64,000 nucleotides of DNA from Enterobacter hormaechei subsp. xiangfangensis (GCF_001729785.1 NZ_CP017183.1:248001-312000), one strand, 5' to 3'; shown: positions 13,756-26,243, counted from the first letter of the stretch. Notes: a model not told the origin generated them from the letters alone. Program-made: numbers and translations.

Positions 13756-14522
13756 CAGAGCGCCTCCAGAAAATCGGTCAGCGGGCTGGTGGCCTGCGCC
13801 TGAACGCAGCGCGAGCCAGGGCCGGACTGGCGTGCCAGCAGACCGGACTCCACGGCAAGGCGGAACGCACGCGCCATCATCACCGGGTCGTCGGCCACCG
13901 CAATCGCGGTATTGACCAGCACCGCATCGGCCCCCATCTCCAGCGCCTGCGCGGCGTGACTGGGTACGCCGATGCCCGCATCCACCACCACGGGCACGGT
14001 CGCCTGCTCGATGATGATCTCCAGCATCGCGCGGGTCTCCAGTCCCTGGTTGGAGCCAATGGGTGCCCCTAACGGCATTACGGCCGCGCAGCCGACCTCT
14101 TCCAGACGCTTGCACAGCACGGGGTCGGCACCGCAGTAGGGCAGGACGGTAAATCCCTGCTGCACCAGCTTCTCTGCCGCTTTCAGGGTTTCGATCGGAT
14201 CGGGCAACAGCCAGCGGGCGTCCGGATGAATTTCCAGCTTCAGCCAGCGGGTGCCGAGCGCTTCCCGCGCCAGTTGCGCAGCGAAAATTGCTTCCTCGGC
14301 CGTTTTCGCACCGGAGGTATTCGGTAAGAGCGTCACGCCTGCCTCCAGTAATGGCGCAAGTATGGCATCGTTGTGCTGACGCAAATCCACGCGCTTCATC
14401 GCCAGTGTCACCAGCTGGCTGCCGCTCTCACGAATGGCATCCACCATCAGCTGCGGAGAGGCGAATTTTCCGGTTCCGGTAAACAGATGTGAATCAAAGA
14501 CTTTGTCGGCAATACGTAACAT
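13755..14522 (-). CDS. thiG: Thiazole synthase
   Basis: The 255-residue TIM-barrel enzyme condenses 1-deoxyxylulose 5-phosphate, dehydroglycine and sulfur from ThiS thiocarboxylate into the thiazole phosphate moiety. It matches E. coli ThiG (256). The LAMKRVDLR segment includes the lysine that forms the imine with the sugar phosphate, and the phosphate-binding [20 protein letters not shown] segment is present. The start at 14522 lies one base after the thiS TGA. An extension to 14570 would lie inside thiS and is rejected. The gene overlaps thiH by one base. Confidence 0.97.
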   Translation of the reverse strand: MLRIADKVFDSHLFTGTGKFASPQLMVDAIRESGSQLVTLAMKRVDLRQHNDAILAPLLEAGVTLLPNTSGAKTAEEAIFAAQLAREALGTRWLKLEIHPDARWLLPDPIETLKAAEKLVQQGFTVLPYCGADPVLCKRLEEVGCAAVMPLGAPIGSNQGLETRAMLEIIIEQATVPVVVDAGIGVPSHAAQALEMGADAVLVNTAIAVADDPVMMARAFRLAVESGLLARQSGPGSRCVQAQATSPLTDFLEAL

Positions 14523-14523
14523 C

Positions 14524-14724
14524 TCAGCCCCCTGCGATAACCTGAAACAGCAGGATCTGGTCGCCTTCATTGACCTGCTGATGTTCCCACCGTTCGCGCG
14601 GCAGGATCTGTTGATTGAGCGCCAGCGCCGTTCCCGGCTTCAGCTGGCGCAGCGTGTCGAGCAGGGCGGCAACGGTAAGATCGTCGTCGCACGTCATCGG
14701 CTCATCGTTAAACAGAATGCGCAT
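14524..14724 (-). CDS. thiS: Sulfur carrier protein ThiS
   Basis: The 66-residue ubiquitin-fold protein ends in the essential Gly-Gly (QVIAGG). The terminal carboxylate is adenylated by ThiF and converted to the thiocarboxylate that donates sulfur to ThiG. The length equals E. coli ThiS. Its start lies within the end of thiF, a 17-base overlap, which suggests coupled translation. Confidence 0.96.
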   Translation of the reverse strand: MRILFNDEPMTCDDDLTVAALLDTLRQLKPGTALALNQQILPRERWEHQQVNEGDQILLFQVIAGG

Positions 14725-15463
14725 TGCGGCCTCCGCATACCGGGCAGTGGCTGGCGCGGTTTAACACCAGATGACGCCATCCGCTGGAGCGGGCGTCGAA
14801 CAGCCGCAGCGTGTTGCGTTCTGTCTCCATGCCGCTGAGCAACTTGATGGCCTCCAGCGCCTGAAGAGTACCCATCACGCCCACCACCGGGCCCAGAATG
14901 CCTGCCGTGCGGCAGTTACGCTCCGGTTCAGCCTCGTCAGGCCACAGGCAGCGGTAGCAGCCCTGTGCCCACGGCGGCGTAAGCACCATTATTTGCCCGC
15001 CGAAACCGACCGCGCTGGCGGTGATCAGCGGCGTGTTCTGCGCAACACAGACCGCGTTGATGGCCTGACGCGTCGCCATATTGTCCGTACAGTCCAGCAC
15101 CACGTCGGCAAGGGCCACTTCGCGTTGCAGATCTTCCCCGCTCAGCCGCGTCTGGAGCGCGACCAGTTCGATATCGGGGTTAAGCTGGTTCAGCCGCTGG
15201 CGCGTAACGTGCGCTTTAGGCTGGTTGATATCTTCTGTCGTGAAGAGGATTTGCCGTTGCAGATTGCTGAGATGTACCTCATCGTCATCGGCCAGCACCA
15301 GCGTGCCCACGCCCGCGCCAGCCAGATACAGCGCGGCGGGGGCGCCTAATCCACCCAGACCGACAATCAGTACCCGGCTGGCGAGCAGCTTTTGCTGCCC
15401 GTCAATGGCGATATCCTCCAGCAGGATCTGGCGGCTGTAGCGCATAAAATCACGATCTTTCAT
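14708..15463 (-). CDS. thiF: ThiS adenylyltransferase
   Basis: The 251-residue E1-like enzyme matches E. coli ThiF in length. The nucleotide-binding [19 protein letters not shown] loop lies at about 33-51. The zinc-binding pairs CYRC and CPVC and the RNCRTAG cysteine of the family are present. It adenylates the C terminus of ThiS. The start at 15463 ([12 protein letters not shown]) is taken from family alignment, and the 5' end overlaps the end of thiE by 14 bases. A longer frame to 15625 would lie inside thiE and is rejected. Confidence 0.96.
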   Translation of the reverse strand: MKDRDFMRYSRQILLEDIAIDGQQKLLASRVLIVGLGGLGAPAALYLAGAGVGTLVLADDDEVHLSNLQRQILFTTEDINQPKAHVTRQRLNQLNPDIELVALQTRLSGEDLQREVALADVVLDCTDNMATRQAINAVCVAQNTPLITASAVGFGGQIMVLTPPWAQGCYRCLWPDEAEPERNCRTAGILGPVVGVMGTLQALEAIKLLSGMETERNTLRLFDARSSGWRHLVLNRASHCPVCGGRNAHSV

Positions 15464-16090
15464 CGCCTGCTCCTGCCAGTTGTAAAAGCCGTGCGGTGGC
15501 GGCCTGCCAGTCTGCGGCCTGGGTGATAGCGCTGACGACGGCGATACTGCCGACGCCGGTTTCCAGCACGGCGGGCGCGCGTTCAAGGCTGATCCCGCCG
15601 ATGGCAACGGTGGGGTAATCGGCAAGGCGCTTAACGTGGGCCGCCAGCTGCGTCAAGCCCTGTGGAGCGGACGGCATCTGTTTGGTTTGCGTCGGGAAAA
15701 CGTGACCGAGCGCGATGTAAGAGGGGCGGGCTGCCAGCGCCACGTCGATCTCCATATCGTCATGGGTAGAAACGCCCAGCCGCAGACCGACGTCACGGAT
15801 CGCGTTGAGATCGGTCGTTTCCAGATCTTCCTGTCCCAGATGCACGCCGTACGCCTGGTGTTTAACCGCCAGCCGCCAGTAGTCGTTGATAAACAGGCGG
15901 GCGTGGTAGCGACGTCCCAGCGCGATAGCGGCGATCACGTCGGCCTCCACCTCTTCATCGCGTTTATCCTTAATGCGTAGCTGGATCGTGCGAACGCCTG
16001 CCTCCAGCAGGCGCGCTATCCACGCCACGCTGTCCACCACCGGGTAAAGCCCTAAGCGGAAGGGGACAGGGGGGAAATCAGGCTGGTACA

Positions 16091-16091
<1 letters not shown>
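15450..16091 (-). CDS. thiE: Thiamin phosphate synthase
   Basis: The 213-residue TIM-barrel enzyme couples the HMP pyrophosphate and thiazole phosphate moieties into thiamin monophosphate. E. coli ThiE is 211 residues and matches from [17 protein letters not shown]. The motifs [30 protein letters not shown] and [10 protein letters not shown] are present. Its ATG overlaps the thiC TAA (TAATG), indicating coupling. Confidence 0.97.
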
Positions 16092-17989
<1,898 letters not shown>

Positions 17990-18044
17990 TCATTCCAAAA
18001 GTGAAGGACATGGCTTGTCAGACGACGGATGAAGCAAGAGAAGA

Positions 18045-18172
18045 TCGCCTCAGGGGCGATACAACAGCAGTGTGACTCTTGTTCCCTTCGCAGGTATTAA
18101 CCTGATCAGGTTCCGCGGATCCCGAATTAACGGTCTCAGCCCGTGCTTTCACACTGGGCACTCCGACAAGAA
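18045..18172 (-). promoter_or_regulatory. TPP riboswitch (thi box) in the thiC leader
   Basis: Read on the minus strand, the leader has the conserved aptamer parts. CUGAGA lies in the GGGCUGAGACCG segment, followed by the GAACCUGAUCAGGUUAAU core and the CUGCGAAGGGAACAAGAGUC segment (about 18172 down to 18073). A stem ATCGCC/GGCGAT lies at about 18045-18062 in the expected expression-platform region, before thiC at 17986. The family lowers thiC expression when TPP is abundant. Confidence 0.93.
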
Positions 18173-18193
18173 AAATCCCCCTCCGCAGAGGGG
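18171..18193 (-). terminator. Probable terminator of rsd
   Basis: On the minus strand a CCCCTC/GAGGGG stem with a four-base loop (18178-18193) is followed by a T-rich stretch (A-run 18171-18175 on the plus strand). It lies 37 bases after the rsd stop codon and immediately ahead of the thi box. Confidence 0.65.
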
Positions 18194-18229
18194 CGAATGG
18201 TTGTAAATTACTCGTTAACGATTAAGAAC

Positions 18230-18727
18230 TCAAGCAGGGCGCGCAACGTTATCGCTGGTGCTGATATTCAGGTTGTTGTCCAGCACGAGGGCGATGAGCT
18301 TGTCTTCCAGCGTGAATCGCTCTTCCAGCGCTTCGCCAAGGTCGGAAAGCGCCTGCTGAAACTCAAGATAGTTATCGTGATCGATAGCGTTCTCCAGCGC
18401 GGAATCGTAGTAGTCCATGATCCGCTGGGTGTTGGCTTCCAGCAGCGGACAGAGTTTACTGGCCGCTAAATACGGCGTTGTCCCTTCCATTTCGCGGATA
18501 ATGCGTTCATAAAGGTTGAAATGGCCGTCGGAGAGGTAGTCGACAAGGCTCTGACAAAAATCATCCAGCGCTTTTTCGTTCAGCCGCATAAAGGATTCTT
18601 TGCCAGGCTTAAGACCGACCAGATTGTAATACGCCACAAGGAGATGCTTGCGCACATGTAGCCAGCGATCCACCAGGGTGTTACTTCCTCCAACGCGCTC
18701 AGTCAGGCTTTCCAGCTGGTTTAACAT
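18230..18727 (-). CDS. rsd: Regulator of sigma D (anti-sigma70 factor)
   Basis: The 165-residue protein matches E. coli Rsd (158) from MLNQL through VDRWLHVRKHLLVAYYNLVGLKPGKES. Rsd binds region 4 of sigma70 in stationary phase and favours alternative sigma factors. The C terminus (NNLNISTSDNVARPA) is longer than in E. coli and diverges from it. The start at 18727 is preferred over an in-frame ATG at 18739 because GGAG lies at proper spacing for 18727. The gene is divergent from nudC. Confidence 0.94.
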   Translation of the reverse strand: MLNQLESLTERVGGSNTLVDRWLHVRKHLLVAYYNLVGLKPGKESFMRLNEKALDDFCQSLVDYLSDGHFNLYERIIREMEGTTPYLAASKLCPLLEANTQRIMDYYDSALENAIDHDNYLEFQQALSDLGEALEERFTLEDKLIALVLDNNLNISTSDNVARPA

Positions 18728-18822
18728 GGTCGACTCCATAAGGTTTAGAATGGGATCTGCTTATCCAAAATGTAACCACAATGCTAACAACATGTCAGTG
18801 AAGCGAAGGTAGTGCAATAGAT

Positions 18823-19596
18823 ATGGATCGTATTATTGAAAAATCAGATCTGGGTTGGTGGATCGTCAGTCACGAGCAAAAGTTGTGGCTGCCCGGTGGG
18901 GAGATACCCTACGGTGCGGCAGAAATCTTCGATCTCGTCGGCCAACCTGCGCTGCGGATCGGCGAGTGGCAGGGCGATCCGGTATGGTTGATCCTACAGG
19001 CTCGTCGTCAGGATATGGGATCCGTTCGTCAGGTGTTGGATCGGGATGTCGGCCTGTTCCAGCTGGCGGGGCGCGGCGTGCAGCTGGCGGAGTTTTACCG
19101 CTCGCACAAATACTGCGGCTACTGCGGCCACACCATGCACCCGAGCAAAACCGAGTGGGCAATGCTTTGCGGCCACTGCCGTGAACGCTACTATCCGCAA
19201 ATCGCACCGTGCATCATTGTCGCCATCCGCCGTGATGATTCCATCCTGCTGGCGCAGCATACCCGTCATCGCAACGGCATTCATACTGTCCTCGCCGGGT
19301 TCGTGGAAGTCGGCGAAACGCTGGAACAGGCGGTGGCGCGCGAGGTGATGGAGGAGAGCGGCATTAAGGTGAAAAACCTGCGCTATGTGACGTCGCAGCC
19401 GTGGCCGTTCCCGATGTCCCTGATGACCGCGTTTATGGCGGAATACGACAGCGGCGAGATTGTTATCGATAAGAAAGAGCTGCTGGAGGCGAACTGGTAT
19501 CGCTACGACGATTTACCGCTGCTGCCCCCGCCGGGAACGGTGGCGCGTCGCCTGATAGAAGATACCGTGGCAATGTGTCGGGCCGAGTATGAGTAG
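18823..19596 (+). CDS. nudC: NADH pyrophosphatase / RNA de-NADding enzyme
   Basis: The 257-residue Nudix hydrolase equals E. coli NudC in length. The zinc ribbon uses Cys98, Cys101, Cys116 and Cys119. The Nudix box starts at Gly159 ([11 protein letters not shown]...REVMEESG) with Glu177 and Glu178 as metal ligands and catalytic base. The SQPWPFPxS element that specifies NADH follows. It hydrolyses NADH to NMNH and AMP and removes NAD caps from RNA. It is transcribed divergently from rsd, with hemE 38 bp downstream. Confidence 0.97.
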   Translation: MDRIIEKSDLGWWIVSHEQKLWLPGGEIPYGAAEIFDLVGQPALRIGEWQGDPVWLILQARRQDMGSVRQVLDRDVGLFQLAGRGVQLAEFYRSHKYCGYCGHTMHPSKTEWAMLCGHCRERYYPQIAPCIIVAIRRDDSILLAQHTRHRNGIHTVLAGFVEVGETLEQAVAREVMEESGIKVKNLRYVTSQPWPFPMSLMTAFMAEYDSGEIVIDKKELLEANWYRYDDLPLLPPPGTVARRLIEDTVAMCRAEYE

Positions 19597-19634
19597 TGTT
19601 ACACTGACGGACTGACGCAATAAGGAACTGCAAA

Positions 19635-20699
<1,065 letters not shown>

Positions 20700-20708
20700 G
20701 GAGTGGTT

Positions 20709-21380
20709 ATGGATCTCGCGTCGCTACGCGCTCAGCAAATCGAACTGGCTTCATCGGTGATCCGTGAGGATCGTCTGGATACGGACCCTCCGCGGTACAT
20801 TGGCGGGGCGGACGTCGGGTTTGAGCAGGGCGGTGAAGTGACGCGAGCGGCGATGGTGGTGCTGAAATACCCGTCGCTGGAGCTGGTGGAGTACAAGGTG
20901 GCGCGTATCGCCACCACCATGCCCTATATCCCCGGCTTTCTCTCCTTCCGCGAATATCCCGCGCTGCTGGCCGCTTGGGAACAACTCTCGCAAAAACCTG
21001 ACCTGCTGTTTGTTGATGGGCATGGTATCTCCCATCCGCGTCGCTTAGGCGTCGCCAGCCACTTTGGTCTGCTGGTGGACGTGCCGACCATCGGCGTGGC
21101 GAAAAAACGCCTGTGCGGCGCGTTTGAGCCGCTCTCTGCCGAACCGGGCGCGCTGGCGCCGCTTATTCATAAAGGCGAGCAGCTGGCGTGGGTCTGGCGC
21201 AGTAAAGCGCGCTGCAACCCGCTGTTTATCGCAACCGGGCATCGGGTGAGCATGGACAGCGCCCTGGCGTGGGTGCAACGCTGTATGAAGGGCTACCGTT
21301 TACCGGAGCCAACCCGCTGGGCTGACGCCGTGGCCTCTTCACGTCCGGCATTCATTCGTTGGCAGGAAATTCAGCCGTGA
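20709..21380 (+). CDS. nfi: Endonuclease V (deoxyinosine 3'-endonuclease)
   Basis: The 223-residue enzyme nicks DNA at the second phosphodiester bond 3' to deoxyinosine. Catalytic acids are visible as Asp35 (GADVGF) and Asp103 (FVDGHGI), and the [11 protein letters not shown] wedge and active-site motif starts at about 72. The ATG at 20709 is chosen because AAGGAG (20698-20703) lies five bases upstream. An in-frame GTG at 20703 would sit inside that Shine-Dalgarno. The length then equals E. coli Nfi. The gene follows hemE closely. Confidence 0.97.
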   Translation: MDLASLRAQQIELASSVIREDRLDTDPPRYIGGADVGFEQGGEVTRAAMVVLKYPSLELVEYKVARIATTMPYIPGFLSFREYPALLAAWEQLSQKPDLLFVDGHGISHPRRLGVASHFGLLVDVPTIGVAKKRLCGAFEPLSAEPGALAPLIHKGEQLAWVWRSKARCNPLFIATGHRVSMDSALAWVQRCMKGYRLPEPTRWADAVASSRPAFIRWQEIQP

Positions 21381-21421
21381 TTCAGGTAAACTGCGGCTAA
21401 TTTTCGATTCGAGACATCATC

Positions 21422-22012
21422 ATGTTACAAAACCCGATTCATCTGCGCCTTGAAAAGCTGGAAAGCTGGCAGCACGTGACGTTTATGGCTTGCCTGTGCG
21501 AGCGCATGTATCCCAACTATGCCGCGTTCTGCAAGCAGACAGCGTTTGGCGAAGGCCAGATTTATCGTCGTATTCTGGATTTAATCTGGGAGACGCTGAC
21601 GGTCAAAGACGCGAAGGTGAATTTTGACTCTCAGCTCGAAAAGCTGGAAGAGGCTATTCCGGCTGCGGATGATTTCGACCTGTATGGCGTCTACCCGGCC
21701 ATTGATGCCTGTGTGGCGTTGAGCGAGCTGATCCACTCCCGTCTGAGCGGTGAAACCCTGGAACACGCCATTGAAGTCAGTAAGGCATCCATTACCACCG
21801 TTGCGATGCTGGAAATGACCCAGGAAGGCCGTGAAATGACCGACGAAGAGCTGCGTGCTAACCCGGCGGTAGAACAGGAATGGGACATTCAGTGGGAGAT
21901 TTTCCGCCTGCTGGCAGAGTGTGAAGAGCGTGATATTGAGCTGATCAAAGGGCTGCGCGCGGACCTGCGCGAGGCCGGCGAGAGCAATATTGGTATAATT
22001 TTTAACCAATGA
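21422..22012 (+). CDS. yjaG: DUF416 family protein YjaG
   Basis: The 196-residue acidic protein matches E. coli YjaG in length and sequence (MLQNPIHLRLEKLESWQHVTFMACLCERMYPNY start). No catalytic motif or membrane segment is seen, and the biochemical function is unknown. It lies 41 bp downstream of nfi and may be the last gene of the nudC-hemE-nfi-yjaG series. hupA follows after a 186 bp gap. Confidence 0.93.
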   Translation: MLQNPIHLRLEKLESWQHVTFMACLCERMYPNYAAFCKQTAFGEGQIYRRILDLIWETLTVKDAKVNFDSQLEKLEEAIPAADDFDLYGVYPAIDACVALSELIHSRLSGETLEHAIEVSKASITTVAMLEMTQEGREMTDEELRANPAVEQEWDIQWEIFRLLAECEERDIELIKGLRADLREAGESNIGIIFNQ

Positions 22013-22062
22013 GACAACAAAACGTGATTTAACGCCTGTTTTGTCGCTCCTCGACTCTTCCC

Positions 22063-22099
22063 TTTCGCCCCCCGTCTGGTCTACATTTGGGGGGCGAAA
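22063..22099. other. Strong hairpin between yjaG and hupA
   Basis: A perfect 11 bp inverted repeat (22063-22073 with 22089-22099, six C against six G) encloses a 15-base loop. It is followed by A rather than T on the plus strand, so it does not look like a normal terminator. It may end yjaG mRNA or lie in the hupA promoter-leader region. Confidence 0.5.
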
Positions 22100-22198
22100 A
22101 AAAGTGGCTATCGGTGCGTGTATGCAGGAGAGTGCTTTTTTGGCATTTTCGTCGCACTCGATGCTTAGCAAGCGATAAACACATTGAAAGGATAACTT

Positions 22199-22471
22199 AT
22201 GAACAAGACTCAACTGATTGATGTAATTGCGGACAAGGCTGATCTGTCTAAAGTGCAGGCTAAAGCTGCTCTGGAATCTACCCTGGCTGCTATTACTGAG
22301 TCTCTGAAAGAAGGCGATGCTGTACAACTGGTTGGTTTCGGTACCTTCAAAGTGAACCACCGCGCTGAGCGTACTGGCCGCAACCCGCAGACCGGTAAAG
22401 AAATCAAAATCGCCGCAGCTAACGTGCCGGCATTTGTTTCTGGTAAAGCACTGAAAGACGCAGTTAAGTAA
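22199..22471 (+). CDS. hupA: DNA-binding protein HU-alpha
   Basis: The 90-residue histone-like protein equals E. coli HU-alpha in length. The DNA-clamping arm is visible as [20 protein letters not shown], with the proline at its tip and INAANVPAF-like residues afterwards. It forms homodimers and heterodimers with HU-beta to bend and compact DNA. AAGGA precedes the ATG. A terminator hairpin follows 27 bases after the stop, inside the start of yjaH. Confidence 0.98.
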   Translation: MNKTQLIDVIADKADLSKVQAKAALESTLAAITESLKEGDAVQLVGFGTFKVNHRAERTGRNPQTGKEIKIAAANVPAFVSGKALKDAVK

Positions 22472-22476
22472 GACGC

Positions 22477-23175
22477 GTGGCAGTGAACAGTTTTAACGAA
22501 GGGGCGGCAACGCCCCTTTTGTCATTCTGGCGTGGACCGCTCGCGCTGGCAGGCGTACTGTTGCTCTCTGCCTGTAGCCATGATTCCTCACTCCCCCCGT
22601 TTACCGCCAGCGGCTACGCTGACAACCAGGGTGCGGTCAGGATCTGGCGCAAAGATTCCAGCGATGAAGTCCATATGCTCACCGCGTTCAGCCCATGGCA
22701 TAACGGCAATACCTCGACCGCAGAATACCGCTGGCAGGGCGATGCCCTGTCGCTCATTGAACTGAATATCTACAGTAAGACTCCCGAACACGTGAAGGTG
22801 CGTTTCGACGACCACGGCGAGCTGAGCTTTATGCAGCATGAGGTCAGTGGACTGAAACAGCAGCTTTCCAGCGATCAGGTCGCCCTCTACCGCTACCGTG
22901 CTGAACAACTTCGCCAGACCAGCGATGCACTGCGTCAGGGCCGCGTGGTGCTGCGTCAGGGGCGCTGGCATGCCGACGGCACGGTGACCACCTGCGAAGG
23001 GCAGACGGTGAAGCCTGAGCTTGAATCCTGGGCAACCGAACACATTCAGCGTCGTCAGCGGCATTCATCTGTGGAGGTGAGTGTGGCATGGCTGGAAGCG
23101 CCGGAAGGCTCTCAGCTGTTGCTGGTGGCGAATGAAGATTTCTGCACCTGGCAGCCGACAGAAAAGAGTTTTTGA
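22477..23175 (+). CDS. yjaH: DUF1481 family predicted lipoprotein YjaH
   Basis: The 232-residue protein corresponds to E. coli YjaH (231). A hydrophobic stretch (about 20-32) ends in the lipobox LSAC with Cys33, so it is probably a lipoprotein. Function is unknown. The start is uncertain. GTG at 22477 lies five bases after the hupA stop, and GTG at 22483 and TTG at 22519 are in frame. The TTG would give a compact signal peptide (MSFWRGPLALAGVLLLSAC) but overlaps a terminator hairpin. A palindromic repeat follows the stop codon. Confidence 0.8.
   Translation: MAVNSFNEGAATPLLSFWRGPLALAGVLLLSACSHDSSLPPFTASGYADNQGAVRIWRKDSSDEVHMLTAFSPWHNGNTSTAEYRWQGDALSLIELNIYSKTPEHVKVRFDDHGELSFMQHEVSGLKQQLSSDQVALYRYRAEQLRQTSDALRQGRVVLRQGRWHADGTVTTCEGQTVKPELESWATEHIQRRQRHSSVEVSVAWLEAPEGSQLLLVANEDFCTWQPTEKSF
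22499..22520 (+). terminator. hupA terminator overlapping the yjaH reading frame
   Basis: An AAGGGGCG/CGCCCCTT stem (22499-22506 with 22511-22518) with a GCAA tetraloop ends in TTTT (22517-22520). It lies 27 bases after the hupA stop and within codons 8-15 of the longest yjaH frame. Confidence 0.7.
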
Positions 23176-23182
23176 TTTAAGT

Positions 23183-23218
23183 CCCCTCTCCCTTGAGGGA
23201 GAGGGTTAGGGTGAGGGG
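23183..23218. repeat. Dispersed CCCTCTCCC/GGGAGAGGG palindromic element, copy A
   Basis: The arms CCCTCTCCC (23184-23192) and GGGAGAGGG (23197-23205) are followed by TTAGGGTGAGGGG. It lies between the convergent stops of yjaH and purD and probably serves as a transcript-end structure. Three related copies occur in this window. Confidence 0.8.
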
Positions 23219-23221
23219 AAA

Positions 23222-24514
23222 TTACTCTCCCTGCTCCCGCGCAATAGCACGATAACCGATATCCTGACGGCTGAAGCTGCCGTTCCAGTGAATATCCGCC
23301 ATCAGCGCATAGGCGCGTTTCTGCGCTTCTGCCACGGTCTGGCCCAGCGCGGTCGCACACAGCACGCGGCCGCCGTTGGTGAGCACGCGGTCATCGTCAG
23401 CCAGCTTCGTACCGGCGTGGAACACCTTCGCGCCGTCAATCTCTTCCAGCGGCAGGCCGTGGATCTCATCTCCAGTGTTGTAGCTACCCGGATACCCACC
23501 CGCAGCAATCACCACACCTAAAGAGGCACGCTCGTCCCACTCGGAAGTTTTCTCATTCAGCTTGCCTTCGCACGCCGCCAGACACAGATCCACCAGGTCG
23601 GATTTCATGCGCAGCATGATCGGCTGGGTTTCCGGATCGCCAAAGCGGCAGTTGAATTCGATCACCTTCGGGTTACCCTGCTTGTCGATCATCAGGCCTG
23701 CATAAAGGAAACCGGTGTAGGTATTGCCTTCCGCCGCCATCCCTTTCACGGTTGGCCAGATGATGCGGTCCATGGTGCGCTGATGCACCTCATCGGTAAC
23801 AACGGGAGCAGGAGAGTAAGCGCCCATTCCCCCAGTGTTGGGGCCGGTATCGCCATTGCCCACACGCTTGTGATCCTGGCTGGTGGCCATCGGCAGAACG
23901 TGCTCGCCATCGACCATCACGATAAAGCTCGCCTCTTCGCCGTCGAGGAACTCTTCAATCACGATGCGGTGGCCCGCATCGCCAAAGGCGTTACCTGCCA
24001 GCATATCCTGAACCGCGGCTTCGGCTTCTTCGAGGGTCATCGCGACGATCACGCCTTTACCCGCGGCCAGACCGTCGGCCTTGATAACAATCGGCGCGCC
24101 CTTCTCACGTAAGTAGGCCAGAGCAGGCTCCACTTCAGTGAAATTCTGATATTCCGCCGTCGGGATGTTATGACGCGCGAGAAAATCTTTGGTGAAGGCT
24201 TTTGAGCCTTCCAGCTGTGCGGCACCCTCCGTTGGGCCAAAGATTTTCAGGCCAGCTGCGCGGAAGGCGTCTACGACGCCAATCACCAGCGGCGCTTCCG
24301 GGCCAACGATGGTCAGATCGATGTTCTCGGTCTGGGCAAAGCTCAGCAGTGCCGGGATATCGGTCACGCCGATGGCGACGTTTTGCAGCGCGGGTTCCAG
24401 CGCCGTACCGGCATTACCCGGTGCCACAAAGACGGTTTCAACCTGCGGAGACTGCGCTGCTTTCCACGCCAGGGCGTGCTCGCGCCCGCCGTTACCAATC
24501 ACTAATACTTTCAT
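23222..24514 (-). CDS. purD: Phosphoribosylamine-glycine ligase (GAR synthetase)
   Basis: The 430-residue ATP-grasp enzyme (E. coli PurD 429) joins phosphoribosylamine and glycine in the second step of purine synthesis. Visible motifs are the N-terminal VLVIGNGGREHALAWK, the ATP-grasp KADGLAAGKGV and EEFLDGEEAS segments, and the metal-binding EFNCRFGDPETQ. It lies 15 bp downstream of purH with its own GGAG. It is expressed from the purH promoter and so should be under PurR control. Confidence 0.98.
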   Translation of the reverse strand: MKVLVIGNGGREHALAWKAAQSPQVETVFVAPGNAGTALEPALQNVAIGVTDIPALLSFAQTENIDLTIVGPEAPLVIGVVDAFRAAGLKIFGPTEGAAQLEGSKAFTKDFLARHNIPTAEYQNFTEVEPALAYLREKGAPIVIKADGLAAGKGVIVAMTLEEAEAAVQDMLAGNAFGDAGHRIVIEEFLDGEEASFIVMVDGEHVLPMATSQDHKRVGNGDTGPNTGGMGAYSPAPVVTDEVHQRTMDRIIWPTVKGMAAEGNTYTGFLYAGLMIDKQGNPKVIEFNCRFGDPETQPIMLRMKSDLVDLCLAACEGKLNEKTSEWDERASLGVVIAAGGYPGSYNTGDEIHGLPLEEIDGAKVFHAGTKLADDDRVLTNGGRVLCATALGQTVAEAQKRAYALMADIHWNGSFSRQDIGYRAIAREQGE

Positions 24515-24529
24515 TTTCTGCTCCGGGAA

Positions 24530-26119
24530 TTAATGGCGGAAGTGGCGCATGTCGGTGAAGATCATTGCGATGCCGTGTTCGTCGGCAGCGGCAATCACTT
24601 CGTCATCACGGATTGAACCGCCAGGCTGGATCACACAGGTGATACCCACAGCAGCGGCCGCATCGATTCCGTCGCGGAACGGGAAGAAGGCATCAGAGGC
24701 CATGGCGGAGCCTTTCACTTCCAGGCCTTCGTCGCCTGCTTTGATACCGGCAATTTTTGCAGAGTAAACGCGGCTCATCTGGCCTGCGCCTATCCCGATG
24801 GTCATGTTCTCTTTGGCGTAGACGATGGCGTTGGATTTCACGAACTTAGCCACTTTCCAGCAGAACAGCGCGTCACGCAGTTCCTGCTCGGTTGGCTGAC
24901 GTTTGGTGACGACACGCAGATCGGCTTCGCTCACCATCCCCAGATCGCGGTCCTGAACCAGCAGACCGCCGTTCACGCGCTTGAAGTCCAGGCCCGGCAC
25001 GCGTTCCGCCCACTGACCGCAAACCAGCACGCGCACATTCTGTTTTGCCGCAGTGATTTTCAGCGCTTCTTCTGATGCGGACGGCGCGATGATCACTTCG
25101 ACAAACTGGCGGGAGATGATGGCCTGCGCGGTTTCCGCATCCAGCTCGCGGTTAAAGGCGATAATGCCGCCGAACGCGGAGGTCGGGTCGGTTTTGTAGG
25201 CGCGATCGTAGGCATCCAGAATAGAAGTGCTTACCGCAACGCCGCATGGGTTGGCGTGCTTGACGATAACGCAGGCCGGCTCGCTGAATTCTTTCACGCA
25301 TTCCAGCGCGGCGTCGGTGTCGGCAATGTTGTTATAGGAAAGGGCTTTGCCCTGAACCTGCTGGGCGGTCGCAACAGAGGCTTCCTTTACCTCTTCTTCT
25401 ATATAGAAGGCCGCCTGCTGGTGGCTGTTCTCACCGTAACGCATATCCTGCTTCTTAATGAAGTTCAGGTTCAGGGTGCGCGGGAAGCGGCCAGAGGGAT
25501 CTTTGCTTTCACCATGGTAAGCCGGTACCAGGCTACCGAAGTAGTTGGCGATCATGCTGTCGTAGGCGGCGGTATGCTCGAAGGCTTTGATGGCGAGATC
25601 GAAACGCGTTTCAAGTGTCAGGGACCCTTCGTTGGCATCCATCTCATTAATAATGGCGTTGTAGTCGCTGCTCTTCACCACGATGGCGACATCTTTATGG
25701 TTCTTGGCCGCGGAGCGCACCATGGTTGGGCCGCCGATATCAATATTTTCAACCGCATCTTCCAGAGAGCAGCCTTCGCGGGCGACGGTCTGGGCGAACG
25801 GGTAGAGGTTAACAACGACCATATCGATAGGCGCGATATCGTGCTGTTCCATAATGGCGTCGTCCTGACCGCGACGGCCAAGAATACCGCCGTGGACTTT
25901 CGGATGCAGGGTTTTGACGCGTCCATCCATCATTTCCGGGAAACCGGTGTAATCGGACACTTCGGTTACCGGCAGACCTTTCTCTGCTAACAGGCGCGCG
26001 GTGCCACCTGTAGAAAGCAGCTCCACACCGCGTGCGGAAAGTGCCTGGGCGAATTCGACGATACCGGCTTTATCAGAAACACTGAGCAGAGCGCGGCGGA
26101 CTGGACGACGTTGTTGCAT
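24530..26119 (-). CDS. purH: Bifunctional AICAR transformylase / IMP cyclohydrolase
   Basis: The 529-residue enzyme equals E. coli PurH in length and performs the last two steps of IMP synthesis. The N-terminal cyclohydrolase domain (about 1-199) begins [17 protein letters not shown] and includes STGGTARLL. The C-terminal transformylase holds [14 protein letters not shown] and KHANPCGVA. The start at 26119 ([12 protein letters not shown]) is preferred over an in-frame ATG at 26140 because it follows GGGG at normal spacing and agrees with the family. purD follows in the same operon, and a PurR box lies at the promoter. Confidence 0.98.
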   Translation of the reverse strand: MQQRRPVRRALLSVSDKAGIVEFAQALSARGVELLSTGGTARLLAEKGLPVTEVSDYTGFPEMMDGRVKTLHPKVHGGILGRRGQDDAIMEQHDIAPIDMVVVNLYPFAQTVAREGCSLEDAVENIDIGGPTMVRSAAKNHKDVAIVVKSSDYNAIINEMDANEGSLTLETRFDLAIKAFEHTAAYDSMIANYFGSLVPAYHGESKDPSGRFPRTLNLNFIKKQDMRYGENSHQQAAFYIEEEVKEASVATAQQVQGKALSYNNIADTDAALECVKEFSEPACVIVKHANPCGVAVSTSILDAYDRAYKTDPTSAFGGIIAFNRELDAETAQAIISRQFVEVIIAPSASEEALKITAAKQNVRVLVCGQWAERVPGLDFKRVNGGLLVQDRDLGMVSEADLRVVTKRQPTEQELRDALFCWKVAKFVKSNAIVYAKENMTIGIGAGQMSRVYSAKIAGIKAGDEGLEVKGSAMASDAFFPFRDGIDAAAAVGITCVIQPGGSIRDDEVIAAADEHGIAMIFTDMRHFRH

Positions 26120-26221
26120 GGTAAATCCCCTGGATTTCACGATTACAGAGAGCGTTAGATGAATTTTCCTGTGAAAAACTCATCTAACACACCTGACGAG
26201 GCATCCTTGTAAAGCGCGAGC

Positions 26222-26243
26222 ATTTTAACGAAAACGTTTGCGC
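26222..26243 (-). promoter_or_regulatory. PurR operator and -10 element of purHD
   Basis: On the minus strand GCGCAAACGTTTTCGT (26243-26228) is an excellent match to the PurR box. It abuts a -10 TAAAAT (26227-26222), so a bound repressor would block RNA polymerase. PurR with hypoxanthine or guanine represses purHD in E. coli; the same is inferred here. The -35 is poor or overlapped. Confidence 0.88.

Noticed and set aside
13756..14115. N-terminal extension of thiH inside thiG
   Set aside because: The extension is an out-of-frame reading of thiG; the real start overlaps the thiG stop as TGATG.
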